Shown one piece after another: positions 27,273-36,251 of a stretch of 64,000 nucleotides of DNA. This DNA is from CBDDBU01 sp965226045 (GTDB lineage Bacteria > Pseudomonadota > Alphaproteobacteria > VGEJ01). The notes beneath the pieces were generated by a model. It searched no databases. It saw nothing but the letters and a program-made list of their open reading frames with translations, and was not told where the DNA came from. The translations under genes were made by a program, and so were the position numbers. The stretch covers positions 575,120 through 639,119 of the forward strand of contig CBDDBU010000028.1 in the NCBI GenBank assembly GCA_965226045.1, given 5' to 3'. Every line of letters starts with the position of its first letter. Within the stretch, counting starts at the first letter, position 1.

Positions 27273-28451
27273 GTGTCCTGATCGATAAATGGATATGATT
27301 ATGTTTCTATTTGTTTTTAGGAGGCGCGATTGATGGCGAGAGTGGCGGTGACGATCTCTTTGAGCGATGACGAGCGCGCCGAATTGGAGGCGCTGTCTCG
27401 TCGTCGCAAGACGTCGCAGGGGCTTGCGCGGCGGGCTCGGATCGTCTTGGCGGCGGCGGAAGGGTTGGAGAACAAGGAGATCGCCGTTCGTCTCGAGGCG
27501 AGCGCGGACACCGTGGGCAAGTGGCGTCGCCGCTATGCGGCGGAGGGCCTCGACGGTCTGTACGACGAACCCCGCCCCGGCGCGCCGCGTCAAATCGGCG
27601 ATGACGCCATCGCGGAAGCGGTCCGGCTGACGCTGGAAGAGACGCCGCCGGACGCGACCCATTGGAGCCTTCGCTCGATGGCGCGGGCGAGCGGCCACGC
27701 GCCCTCGACCATTCATCGCATCTGGCGGGCCTTCGGCTTGCAGCCGCATCGCTCGGAGACCTTCAAGCTGTCGAGCAATCCCTTCTTCGTGGAGAAGGTC
27801 CGCGACATCGTCGGTCTGTATTTGGCGCCGCCGGATCGTGCCCTGGTTCTCTGTGTCGACGAAAAGAGCCAGATCCAGGCCCTGGACCGTTCCCAGCCCC
27901 TCTTGCCGATGCGCCCCGGGCAGGCGGAGCGGCGCAGCCACGACTACAAGCGCCACGGCACGACCTCTCTCTTCGCGGCCCTCGACATCGCCACGGGAGA
28001 GATCATCGGCAAATGTTTCCCGCGCCATCGGGCCCGAGAGTTCCGCAAATTCCTCGACCTCGTCGAGGCGAACGTCCCTGGTGATCTCGACATCCACATC
28101 GTCATGGACAACTACGGGACCCACAAGACCAAGGCGATCCGCGACTGGTTCGCCAAACGGCCGCGCTGGCAGGCCCATTTCACACCCACCAGCGCCTCCT
28201 GGCTGAACCAGGTCGAGCGCTGGTTCGGGCTGCTGACCGACAAGCAGATCAGGCGCGGCGTCCATCGCTCCACCAAGGAGTTGGAGCGCACCATCCTCGA
28301 CTACATCGACACGACAAACCAGAACCCCAAACCCTTCAAATGGACCAAATCCGCCGATGACATCCTCGCCGCCATCCAGCGGTTCTGCCTCCGAACAATC
28401 GAAACCGCTGAACAGCAGGCGAAAATCATGCGAACTTCGGAATCGGGACAC
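27273..28451 (+). mobile_element. IS630-family insertion sequence, copy A
   Basis: 1179-bp element with ends GTGTCCTGAT and ATCGGGACAC (imperfect inverted repeat), flanked by a TA duplication (27271-27272 and 28452-28453). The TA belongs to the CTAG at the right edge of IS1182 copy 3. Matches copy B at 58869-60047 except one base noticed (T at 27305, C at 58901). Confidence 0.94.
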
Positions 28452-28454
28452 TAG
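27333..28454 (+). CDS. IS630-family transposase (copy A)
   Basis: 373-aa Tc1/mariner-like transposase: N-terminal HTH domains (LSDDERAELEALSRRRK; NKEIAVRLEASADTVGKWRRRY), then the DDE core with LCVDEKSQIQALD, HIVMDNYGTHK and SASWLNQVERWFGLL. ATG at 27333 has AGGAGG upstream. The last sense codon is the final IS base triplet (CAC); the stop TAG is made of the duplicated TA plus the next flanking base, so the element depends on its target for termination. Confidence 0.94.
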   Translation: MARVAVTISLSDDERAELEALSRRRKTSQGLARRARIVLAAAEGLENKEIAVRLEASADTVGKWRRRYAAEGLDGLYDEPRPGAPRQIGDDAIAEAVRLTLEETPPDATHWSLRSMARASGHAPSTIHRIWRAFGLQPHRSETFKLSSNPFFVEKVRDIVGLYLAPPDRALVLCVDEKSQIQALDRSQPLLPMRPGQAERRSHDYKRHGTTSLFAALDIATGEIIGKCFPRHRAREFRKFLDLVEANVPGDLDIHIVMDNYGTHKTKAIRDWFAKRPRWQAHFTPTSASWLNQVERWFGLLTDKQIRRGVHRSTKELERTILDYIDTTNQNPKPFKWTKSADDILAAIQRFCLRTIETAEQQAKIMRTSESGH

Positions 28455-28455
28455 G

Positions 28456-29010
28456 TCAGGCGAGTACCTTGACCTTTTTCCGGCTCTTGGGCTTGGCGGC
28501 CTTGGCCTTGTTCTTGGCCCTGGCCGTGAGAACCTCCTTGTGGGCCTTCTGGAGGGTCTTCCACGGCCGATCCTGTCCTTCGAAGTTGAACTCCACCTTG
28601 ACCCCATGTGGGTCGAAGCAGAACAGCTGGTGCAGGTCCATGCCGGGGATCTCACGATCTTGCCACTTGATACCGTGGGCGTCCAAGCGGGCCGTGAACT
28701 TGTCGAAGCTAAGGGCGCGGAAGGCGATGTGATCGACGGCGCCGCTGTCCTTGACGCCAAAGCCGACCTGACCACCGATGGTGCCGTTGTGCTTGGGAAG
28801 TGGCGCGTCGGTCTCGATGATGTGGACCACCGGATTGAACCCGATATATAGCCACAGACCAGGCTCCTTGAAGGCGGGGCGGTAGCCTTCCTCGAACCCC
28901 AAACCATCCACGTAAAAACGACGGCATGCCTCGACATCGTTGGTCAGAATGTTCACGTGGTCGAGGCTCGCGATAACGGACAATTTGCCGGTCTTCATAT
29001 CAAGCGCCAT
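28456..29010 (-). CDS. VOC-family (glyoxalase/dioxygenase fold) protein
   Basis: Soluble metalloprotein of 184 aa with one vicinal-oxygen-chelate module pair. Likely metal ligands are His in SLDHVNILT, His in AVDHIAFRA and Glu in VKVEFNFEG. The C-terminal ~30 residues are very Lys/Ala-rich (KNKAKAAKPKSRKK), an unusual basic tail. ATG at 29010 is preceded by GGAGG. Substrate unknown. Its 3' end is one base from the IS630 copy A target site. Confidence 0.82.
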   Translation of the reverse strand: MALDMKTGKLSVIASLDHVNILTNDVEACRRFYVDGLGFEEGYRPAFKEPGLWLYIGFNPVVHIIETDAPLPKHNGTIGGQVGFGVKDSGAVDHIAFRALSFDKFTARLDAHGIKWQDREIPGMDLHQLFCFDPHGVKVEFNFEGQDRPWKTLQKAHKEVLTARAKNKAKAAKPKSRKKVKVLA

Positions 29011-29254
29011 GAGTACTCCTCCGGTGGTCGGCCTGCACGATCGTGTCGGCGATCCATATACGGCTTGATGATACCGAACGCCGATCGGTGTGGCAATAAC
29101 AGGGGGCCGCGCGGACGCTTTTTGGGGCCCCACCAGGGGCTGCTGGGCGAGCCAGGCGGCCATGCTAACATTGTCCTCGGTGTACGACCTCAAGTTGCAA
29201 ACGACCCAGGTACGGGGGCGGTCACAATGCAGGTCGTGGGCACCCTGCGGGTAG

Positions 29255-31179
29255 CTCGGCGGCCACGGCGTCGCCTTCAATGCGCAGATTCTCGTGATCC
29301 GCGCCGATGCCGCCACGCTTTGCATCGACACCAGTTGCGGCTTCAGCGACACCGATCTCGCCAATGCGGTCGATTTTGCGGTCGCCCAAGGGGCCGCCGT
29401 CATCAACATGAGCCTGGGTGGTGCGGCGCCGAGCAGCGCCGCGCTACAAACGGCGATCCAGAATGCGGTCGCCGCCGGCGTCATTTTCGCCATCGCCGCC
29501 GGCAATCAGGCCGCCGCCAATCCGCTCAACCCGGCGGCGCTCGCCTCTGACCCCATCGTCAATGGTCAAATCATCGCGGTCGGCGCGTCGATCAGAACAA
29601 CGCCCTCGCCACGTTCAGCAATCTGCCCGGGACCGCGCAGGACTTCTTCCTCGTCGCCCCCGCTGTCGCCATCGTCAGTACCACCATCGGCGGCGGGTTT
29701 GCGGCGGCGAGCGGCACCTCGTTCGCCGCTCCTTATGTCTCCGGTGGCATCGCTCTGCTGCTCGAGCGCTTCCCCGACCTCACCGCACAGGACGCTGTCA
29801 ACATTCTCCTGACAACGGCGACCGACCTCGGCGCGGTGGGCATCGACGCGACCTTCAGCCGCAGTCTGATCAATCTCGCGGCGGCGCTGGCCCCACTTGG
29901 TACGCTGACTCTCTCCCTCGGCGACGAGGGCGGTGGTGGCGACGGCGTTGCGCGCGCTCAAAGCCAATCTCTCGACAGCGCGGTCCTGTCGCTCGATGAC
30001 GGGGGTCTCACGCTCGGAGCGGCTTTCGGGGACGGGCTCGCGCACCAGCCATTGCTGCGTTCGGCGGTCGCCCTGGACAGTTTCGAGCGCGCCTACCTGG
30101 TCGACCTCACGGGCAAGATCGCGGTCGCGACGCCAGCCCCCGATGTCGGGGGCCTCTTGTTCAATCGAACCGCGACGCGCGCTGGCGGCCTCGATATCGT
30201 CCCCGACGGATTTCTCTCCTTGTCGCTGGCCGTGACGACGCTCGACCCAGGCGATGGCGTCGGCATTGCCCGACCGACCGAAGCCGAGCCCGAGGCCGAG
30301 GACGCCTCGATCACCCTACGCGGATCGCCGAAGCCGGGGCTCCAACTCGCACTCAGCCATGGCGCTTCCCCGCTCGCGTGCTTCGACCCCGCGTCCGGAT
30401 CGGCCCCGACGCGGCGCCTTTTGCCCGGCGCATCCGCGGCGCCGGTCGCCGACATGGTCGCGGGCGGGACGGCGCTGATGCTCGATCAGGCTTTAAGGGG
30501 GTGGCACGCGCCTGCGCTTGGGAACCGCCGCCGTCCACCAGGCCTTCGATGACGTTTACGGCAAACGCTGGCGAGCAACCGCCGTGGCCGAGCTGGCGCA
30601 TCAGTTCGCCGGAGGTGTCGGCCTGTCGACTCACGTGGGGGTCTTGCACGAAGAGGACAGCTTCCTCGGCAGCGTGTCCGCCGGCGCTTTCACCGCGAGC
30701 CGCGATTGGCGCTCCGCCTACTTCAGCGTCACGGCGACGGCGCCGCTGGTGGCCCACTGGTCTCTGGTCGCGCACCTTAGCGCCGGCATGACCCGTGTCG
30801 ATGGCGGTGGGCTCGCCCTGATCGACGATTTTCGATCCTGACCACGTCCGCCCAGGGCATGGAACTGGTGCGCCGCGCGGTCTGGGGGGACGAGGATTGG
30901 CTCGGGCTGTCCGTCTCGCAGCCGTTGCGGCTGCACGCGGGAACGGCGCGAGTGACCCTTCCCGTCGCCTACGACTACGCTACCGAAACCACGACCCGTG
31001 CCAGCCATCGAGGCAGCATGGTGCCACGCGGTCGCGAGATCAATCTCGAACTTGCGTACAGCTTCGGCGTCCCTGCCGGCGCCATCCAGGCCAACCTTCT
31101 GCATCGCCGCGAGCCTGGCCACGTCGCGAGCGCTGCTCCCGAGACCGTGATGCTCGTTCAGTTCAAGACGGTTTTCTGA
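29255..31179 (+). pseudogene. S8 subtilisin-like serine protease autotransporter, decayed
   Basis: Pieces in several frames together resemble a secreted subtilase with an outer-membrane beta-barrel. HGVAFNAQILVIRAD and VINMSLGGAAPS, then FAIAAGNQAA are S8 protease blocks; the catalytic Ser block GTSFAAPYVSGGIALLLE appears in a shifted frame near 29710. Downstream frames (29836-30552, 30518-30841, 30859-31179) look like passenger-end and barrel strands, ending ELAYSF...VQFKTVF with the terminal Phe of barrel proteins. A stop at 29252-29254 and at least three frameshifts exclude function. The N-terminal part with the catalytic Asp is missing. Confidence 0.75.
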
Positions 31180-31204
31180 CCGCGCCGCCTCGGCACGCCC
31201 CTGC

Positions 31205-32311
31205 TCACGCTACCGCGACGGGCCCGATATGTCCGTCGACGTCGCGCGCGTAGCCGAGCGCCTCCACCCGTGCGACCAAAAGCTCGGGCCAGCTCACCTT
31301 GCCGGCGTCGTCACCGCCGATGATTGCCATCAACAGCTGCTCGCCATCGCTCTCGTTGCGAAAACCACGATCGACCCCAACCGGCACGGAGATAACATCG
31401 AAGGGTTCGAGCACGATTTCGTTCTCGCCCTCATCGCCCCAATAGATCGCCCAGCGCCCGGTCAGCGCGACGAACACCTCCACCGTCGTATGCCCGTGCA
31501 GGGAGGCGCCATGACCCTTTTCGGCCTTGATCATCGTGAGGTTGAAACCCTCGACTGCGGTGATTGCCGGTTTAAGGTCGGCGTCTTCGGTGACGCCGGG
31601 GCCGATCACATTGATGATTTTCCGCTTGTACTCCGGCAACAGCGAGTCGATGAAGGCGGCCTCGCTGAAGTCGAGCTGATCGAAGCGGGCGACCCGCGCT
31701 AAAACTTCCGCGCGCGCGATCGGGCGGCCCGTCGCGCCGTCGCTGACATCCTCGTGCCCAGCCCGCGCCAAGGCCCCACTTTCTCCCGCGTTCAGATCGA
31801 CGATGTTGCCTCCCTCGTCAAGCGCGTAGCCGGCCTCCCGGGCGCCGGCGAGAAGATCTTGCGGCCACGCCACTTTGCCAGGATCGGTCCCGCCGATGAT
31901 GGCGACCAGCACCGACTCCTCACCCTCAAGACACCGGAAGCCACGCATGATCCCCACCGGCACCGAGATCACGTCGAAGCGATCCAGCTCGACCGCCTCC
32001 TCTCCGTGATCGCCCCAATGGATCTCCCAGCGACCGGTGAGCGGCATGAACACTTCGACGGTCTCGTGGCAGTGCAAGGCGGCGCCGCGCCCCTTGGCCG
32101 CTTGAATGTAGCCAATGTTGAAACCTTCGACCGCGGTGATGCCCGGCTGCATGCTTGGATCCTCGGTGACGCCCGCACCGATCACGTTGATGATTTTGCG
32201 CTGGTATTCCGGCAACACGGAATCGAGGAACGCAGCCTCACTGAACGTGGCATCCGAATAGCGCGCCACCCGCGTCAACATCTCCTGGACTGTCACGGTC
32301 TTGTTGCCCAT
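31205..32311 (-). CDS. Bicupin protein with two near-repeat halves
   Basis: 368 aa made of two homologous cupin modules (about residues 5-180 and 195-365). Each half has the phrase SEAAF(L/I)DS(V/L)LPEY(Q/K)RKIINVIG and a metal-binding cupin block: LHCHETVEVFMPLTGRWEIHWGD in the first and LHGHTTVEVFVALTGRWAIYWGD in the second (His-x-His...Glu pattern). The halves are similar enough to indicate a recent internal duplication. ATG at 32311 follows AAGGAGG. Function unknown; such cupins often act as isomerases, dioxygenases or sugar-binding regulators. Confidence 0.82.
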   Translation of the reverse strand: MGNKTVTVQEMLTRVARYSDATFSEAAFLDSVLPEYQRKIINVIGAGVTEDPSMQPGITAVEGFNIGYIQAAKGRGAALHCHETVEVFMPLTGRWEIHWGDHGEEAVELDRFDVISVPVGIMRGFRCLEGEESVLVAIIGGTDPGKVAWPQDLLAGAREAGYALDEGGNIVDLNAGESGALARAGHEDVSDGATGRPIARAEVLARVARFDQLDFSEAAFIDSLLPEYKRKIINVIGPGVTEDADLKPAITAVEGFNLTMIKAEKGHGASLHGHTTVEVFVALTGRWAIYWGDEGENEIVLEPFDVISVPVGVDRGFRNESDGEQLLMAIIGGDDAGKVSWPELLVARVEALGYARDVDGHIGPVAVA

Positions 32312-32509
32312 GGCACCCTCCTTCGGGACATAGCTGAATCTAGCCACGGGAGCGGCCAAAGGCGAGTCAATCGATCTGCGATAGGGTAACCCCAAGGCAA
32401 GTTTCCGGGTCTTCTTGGCGCTACTCTAGCAGCCTGTCGGACTTGAGCCGGGAGTCGAAATAGGATTCGATGGTATCAGTTGATTTGCCCGCGCGTGATG
32501 GAGGCCGTC

Positions 32510-33868
32510 ATGAGCAATTTCCGACCGGTCGACCGGGAGACGGGGTTTCTGCTGCCGCCGTCGGTGGAGGAATGGCTTCCCGAGCGGCATCTGGCGCGCT
32601 TCGTGGTCGAGGTGATCGAGCAGTTGGACCTCTCGGCGTTCGTGAAGGCCTATCGCGGCTCGGGCTCGGCGTCCTATCACCCGAGCATGCTGCTGGGGCT
32701 TCTGGTCTACGGCTACGCCACGGGGGTGTTTTCGAGCCGCAAGTTGGAGCGCGCGACCTATGATTCTGTCGCTTTCCGCTTCATCGCGGCCAACGATCAT
32801 CCCGACCACGATACCATCGCCGCGTTCCGGCGGCGTTTTCTCGACCGGATCGAAGGGCTGTTCGTCGAGGTGCTGCTGCTGGCCCGGGAAGCCGGGGTGC
32901 TGAAGCTCGGCACGGTGGCGCTGGACGGCACCAAGGTGCACGCCAACGCGAGCCGGCACAGCGCGCTGTCGTGGAAACACGCCTGCGAGCTCGAAGCCCG
33001 GTTGAAGGCCGAGGTGGCGGAGTTGATGGCGTTGGCGGAGGCGGCCGATGGGGCGGATGTGCCCGACGGGATGTCGGTGCCCGAGGAACTGGCCCGGCGC
33101 GAGGATCGTCTGGCCCGCATCGCCGAGGCTAAGGCGGTGATCGAGGCGCGGGCGCGCGAACGCCTTGAGCGGGAACGGGCCGAGTACGAGGCGAAGCTCG
33201 AGGCGCGCGCGGAGAAGGCCGAGAAGACGGGCCGCAAGCCGGGCGGCCGTCCACCCGAGCCGCCGGTGGCCGGGCCCGGGCCGAAGGACCAGGTCAATCT
33301 GACCGACGCGGACTCGCGCATCATGCCGGTGGCCGGCGGCGGCTTCGAACAGGCCTACAACGCCCAAGCCCTGGTGGCGGCCGACAGCCTGCTGGTGGTC
33401 ACCAACGACGTGGTCCAGGCCCCCAACGACAAGCGGCAAATCGAGCCGGCGCTGGAAGCGCTCGCCCGCCTTCCCGAGGCGCTGGGCGCGCCCGAGACCC
33501 TGCTGGCGGACAGCGGCTACTTCAGCGAGGCCAACGTGAACGCCTGCGCCGAGGCCGAGATCGCGCCGTTGATCACGCCCGGCCGGGAACGCCATCATCT
33601 CTCCTGGAAGGACCGCTTCGCCGGCGCGCCGCCGCCCCCGGAGAACCCGACGCCGCTGGAAGCGATGACACATCGACTGGCGACGCCCGAGGGCCGGCAA
33701 CTCTACGCCCTGCGCAAGCAAACGCCGGAACCGGTGTTCGGCATCATCAAATCGGCCATGGGCTTCCGCCAGTTCTCGCTACGCGGCCTGGACAAGGTCA
33801 CGGGCGAATGGAACCTGGTGACCCTGGCCTGGAACATAAAGAGAATGTTCACCTTGCAATACGCTTGA
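32510..33868 (+). CDS. IS1182-family transposase (copy 4)
   Basis: Identical to the other three copies (452 aa), intact. Confidence 0.93.
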   Translation: MSNFRPVDRETGFLLPPSVEEWLPERHLARFVVEVIEQLDLSAFVKAYRGSGSASYHPSMLLGLLVYGYATGVFSSRKLERATYDSVAFRFIAANDHPDHDTIAAFRRRFLDRIEGLFVEVLLLAREAGVLKLGTVALDGTKVHANASRHSALSWKHACELEARLKAEVAELMALAEAADGADVPDGMSVPEELARREDRLARIAEAKAVIEARARERLERERAEYEAKLEARAEKAEKTGRKPGGRPPEPPVAGPGPKDQVNLTDADSRIMPVAGGGFEQAYNAQALVAADSLLVVTNDVVQAPNDKRQIEPALEALARLPEALGAPETLLADSGYFSEANVNACAEAEIAPLITPGRERHHLSWKDRFAGAPPPPENPTPLEAMTHRLATPEGRQLYALRKQTPEPVFGIIKSAMGFRQFSLRGLDKVTGEWNLVTLAWNIKRMFTLQYA

Positions 33869-34038
33869 GCAGGCGGCCGGACTCCGTACCTCGCGAAAAG
33901 GAATAAGAGTATGCTCGCCTTGCGGCACGCGCGAGCAAGCGAACGTACTTCGTGCCCTCACGAGAGGGCATAAGAGTATACTCACCCTGCGGTACGCGCG
34001 GCCAAGCGACCGCACTCCGTGTCCTCACGAAAGGCGCT
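33839..34038 (+). repeat. Three tandem ~67-bp repeats at IS1182 3' end (copy 4)
   Basis: Same 66/67/67-bp array as copy 3, here directly upstream of the F420 operon. Confidence 0.87.
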
Positions 34039-34145
34039 CGATCCCATGACCTCTCCACATCGCGATCCGTCCACACCCATTCTCGCGGACCTCAGTCCGA
34101 CAGGCTGCTAGGCTCTGTCCTGGCTGGCCGGGATGCCCACCGGCG

Positions 34146-34565
34146 ATGCTGACGACCCAACAGCGCCAATTCATGGCCGCGTGGCGAATCGGACATCTCG
34201 CGACCGCGGACGCCAGCGCCCAACCCCACGTCATCCCGGTTTGTTTCGTGGTAATCGACGAGAACGCCTACGTCACTATCGACGACAAGCCCAAGCGTCG
34301 CGACAGACCACTCAAGCGCCTGCGGAATATCGTCGAGAATCCGAGGGTGGCGCTGGTCGTCGATCGCTACGATGAGGACTGGTCGCGACTCGCCTGGGTC
34401 ATGCTGCGAGGGCGAGCCGACGTGCTCGATGCGGGACCCGAGCATGATTTGGCACAGGAGGCTCTCAGGTCTCGCTATCCGCAGATGCGATCGATGGAGC
34501 TTGAGCAGCACCCAGTGATCGCGCTTCGCATCGACCGCGTCGCCAGTTGGGGCGCGCTGGAATAG
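34146..34565 (+). CDS. PPOX-class F420-dependent oxidoreductase
   Basis: 139-aa split-barrel flavin/deazaflavin protein of the pyridoxamine-phosphate-oxidase-like class. Sequence starts LTTQQRQFMAAWRIGHLATAD and has VIPVCFVVID, DKPKRR, RVALVVDRYDEDWSRLAWVMLRGRAD, the pattern of the TIGR03668-type F420 group. Context is decisive: it opens the F420 biosynthesis operon. It probably reduces a substrate with F420H2; the substrate is unknown. The coding region begins 35 bases after the IS1182 target repeat. Confidence 0.85.
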   Translation: MLTTQQRQFMAAWRIGHLATADASAQPHVIPVCFVVIDENAYVTIDDKPKRRDRPLKRLRNIVENPRVALVVDRYDEDWSRLAWVMLRGRADVLDAGPEHDLAQEALRSRYPQMRSMELEQHPVIALRIDRVASWGALE

Positions 34566-34590
34566 GCCGGCAACGGCCCAGGAAGGAAAC

Positions 34591-35553
34591 ATGGATTACG
34601 GATTCAACGTTCCCACCGGCGGCCCGCTCGCCAATCCCGACGATATTCTGGAGATCGTCCGCTTGGGTGAAAAGCTGGGTTTTAGCTACGTCCTTGTGCC
34701 TGACCACATCGTCATCCCGAGGCAGATCGGCTCGCGCTACCCCTATGCGTCGTCGGGTGAGTTTCCGGGCAATCCCGGCGGCGCCTGCCTCGATCAACTT
34801 ACCTATCTTGCCTTTGTGGCCGCCGCGACGACGAGGCTTCGGCTGCTGACCTCCGTCATGGTGGTGCCGCATCGCAGCCCGGTGATGACGGCGAAGATGC
34901 TGGCAAGCCTCGATGTGCTGTCAAAGGGGCGGCTCACGATCGGCTGTGGGGTTGGCTGGATGCGCGAGGAGTTCGAGGCGATTGGCGCGCCACCGTTCGA
35001 ACAGCGTGGCACCGTTACGGACGAGTATATCGAGGTATTCCGCGATCTGTGGACCAGCGAGACGCCCGTCCACAACGGGCCCTTCGCTAAATACGACGGT
35101 ATCTCGTTCGCGCCCAAACCTGTTCAGAAGCCGCATCCGCCGATCTGGATCGGTGGCGAGAGCGGTCCCGCCATCCGCCGAGCCGCGCGTCTTGGTGATG
35201 GCTGGTATCCGATTGGCAGCAACCCCAAGCATCCGCTCAATACGGCTGACAAGTTCGCGGCGGGTCTGGAGAAGTTGCGAGCCGCCGCCGAGGCGGTGGA
35301 TCGCGACCCCAAGACCATTGATCTCGCCTTCTGGGGGACCTGGTATGACGAAGCAAAGGGGAAGGTCCGGACCGACGGCGAGCGCCACCTGCTGACGGGC
35401 TCGGCGGCCGATGTCGTTGCCGATGTCCAGGCGCTTGGCGATCTCGGCGTTCGGCACCTGTTCGTCAATCTCATGGGCGAGACCAAGGACGCAATGACCG
35501 CGCGCATGGAACGCTTCGCTGGCGAGGTCATGACGGCCGCCGGCGGCACTTGA
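34591..35553 (+). CDS. LLM-class F420-dependent oxidoreductase
   Basis: Luciferase-like TIM-barrel oxidoreductase, 320 aa (TIGR03619-like). Blocks: GFSYVLVPDHIVIPRQ, TTRLRLLTSVMVVPHRSPVMTAK, LSKGRLTIGCGVGWMREEFEAIG and PHPPIWIGGESGPAIRRAARLGDGWYP. Such enzymes use F420 or FMN; the surrounding F420 genes favour F420. It follows the PPOX gene by 25 bases, with GGAAGG near its ATG. Confidence 0.88.
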   Translation: MDYGFNVPTGGPLANPDDILEIVRLGEKLGFSYVLVPDHIVIPRQIGSRYPYASSGEFPGNPGGACLDQLTYLAFVAAATTRLRLLTSVMVVPHRSPVMTAKMLASLDVLSKGRLTIGCGVGWMREEFEAIGAPPFEQRGTVTDEYIEVFRDLWTSETPVHNGPFAKYDGISFAPKPVQKPHPPIWIGGESGPAIRRAARLGDGWYPIGSNPKHPLNTADKFAAGLEKLRAAAEAVDRDPKTIDLAFWGTWYDEAKGKVRTDGERHLLTGSAADVVADVQALGDLGVRHLFVNLMGETKDAMTARMERFAGEVMTAAGGT

Positions 35554-35561
35554 GCGAGCCG

Positions 35562-36251
35562 ATGGCCACGGACCATCCGGTGATCGCTGTTCTTGGCGGC
35601 ACGGGCGCGCTTGGCCAGGGCTTGGCGAGGCGGTGGGCCGGGGCCGGCTACTCTCTCATACTGGGGTCTCGATCGCCCGAACGGGCCGCCGCCGCCGCCG
35701 GGGAGATGCGGGCCGGGACCACTGCTTCGGTGGAGGGGTGCGGCAACGCCGAGGCGGCTGTCGGCGCTGATATCATCGTTCTCGCGGTTCCCTATGCGGG
35801 ACGTGACGAGATTCTCGAAGCGGTCCGGGAGGGGGCGCGGGGCAAAGTATTTGTCGATGCCACCGTGCCTCTGTCGCTGCCGGTCGCGCGGGTCTCTCTG
35901 CCGCCCGACGGGGCGGCGGGCAGGGCGACGCAGGAATTTCTGGGCGATGGCGTCAAAGTGGTCTCCGCCCTGCAGAACGTTGCCGCCGATCATCTCGCCG
36001 ACCCCGACCACGATATCGACTGTGATGTCTTGGTTTGCGGCAACGACAGAGGCGCGTGCGAGCGGGTGATCGAACTGGTCGAGGCGCTGGGTCTTCGCGG
36101 CTGGCATGCTGGTCGGATCGAAAACGCGGCTGCGGCCGAGGCGCTGACGTCGGTCCTCATCTTCATCAACCGCCGCTACGGCATTGACGGCGCCGGCCTG
36201 CGCATCACCGGTGCTTACGGGGATCGCGACGCGGGCGGGGCGAACGCTTGA
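35562..36251 (+). CDS. npdG: NADPH-dependent F420 reductase
   Basis: Interconverts F420 and F420H2 with NADP(H), the likely source of reduced cofactor here since no F420-glucose-6-phosphate dehydrogenase is seen. Rossmann motif IAVLGGTGALGQGLARRW and the NADP-contacting SRSPERA are at the N-terminus; DATVPL, VSALQNVAADHL and NRRYGI fit the family. I start at ATG 35562; a TTG at 35550 overlapping the previous stop is the alternative. About 229 aa. Confidence 0.88.
   Translation: MATDHPVIAVLGGTGALGQGLARRWAGAGYSLILGSRSPERAAAAAGEMRAGTTASVEGCGNAEAAVGADIIVLAVPYAGRDEILEAVREGARGKVFVDATVPLSLPVARVSLPPDGAAGRATQEFLGDGVKVVSALQNVAADHLADPDHDIDCDVLVCGNDRGACERVIELVEALGLRGWHAGRIENAAAAEALTSVLIFINRRYGIDGAGLRITGAYGDRDAGGANA

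Larger units (their letters stand above)
32430..34107 (+). mobile_element. IS1182-family insertion sequence, copy 4
   Basis: Complete 1678-bp copy with CTAG on both sides (32426-32429 and 34108-34111). It lies 38 bases upstream of the first F420-operon start codon, so it probably separates that operon from its native promoter. Confidence 0.95.

Noticed and set aside
27270..28937. 555-codon minus-strand frame across IS630 copy A
   Set aside because: Antisense to the transposase and runs out of phase into the VOC gene; it also occurs in copy B fused to the integrase stub.
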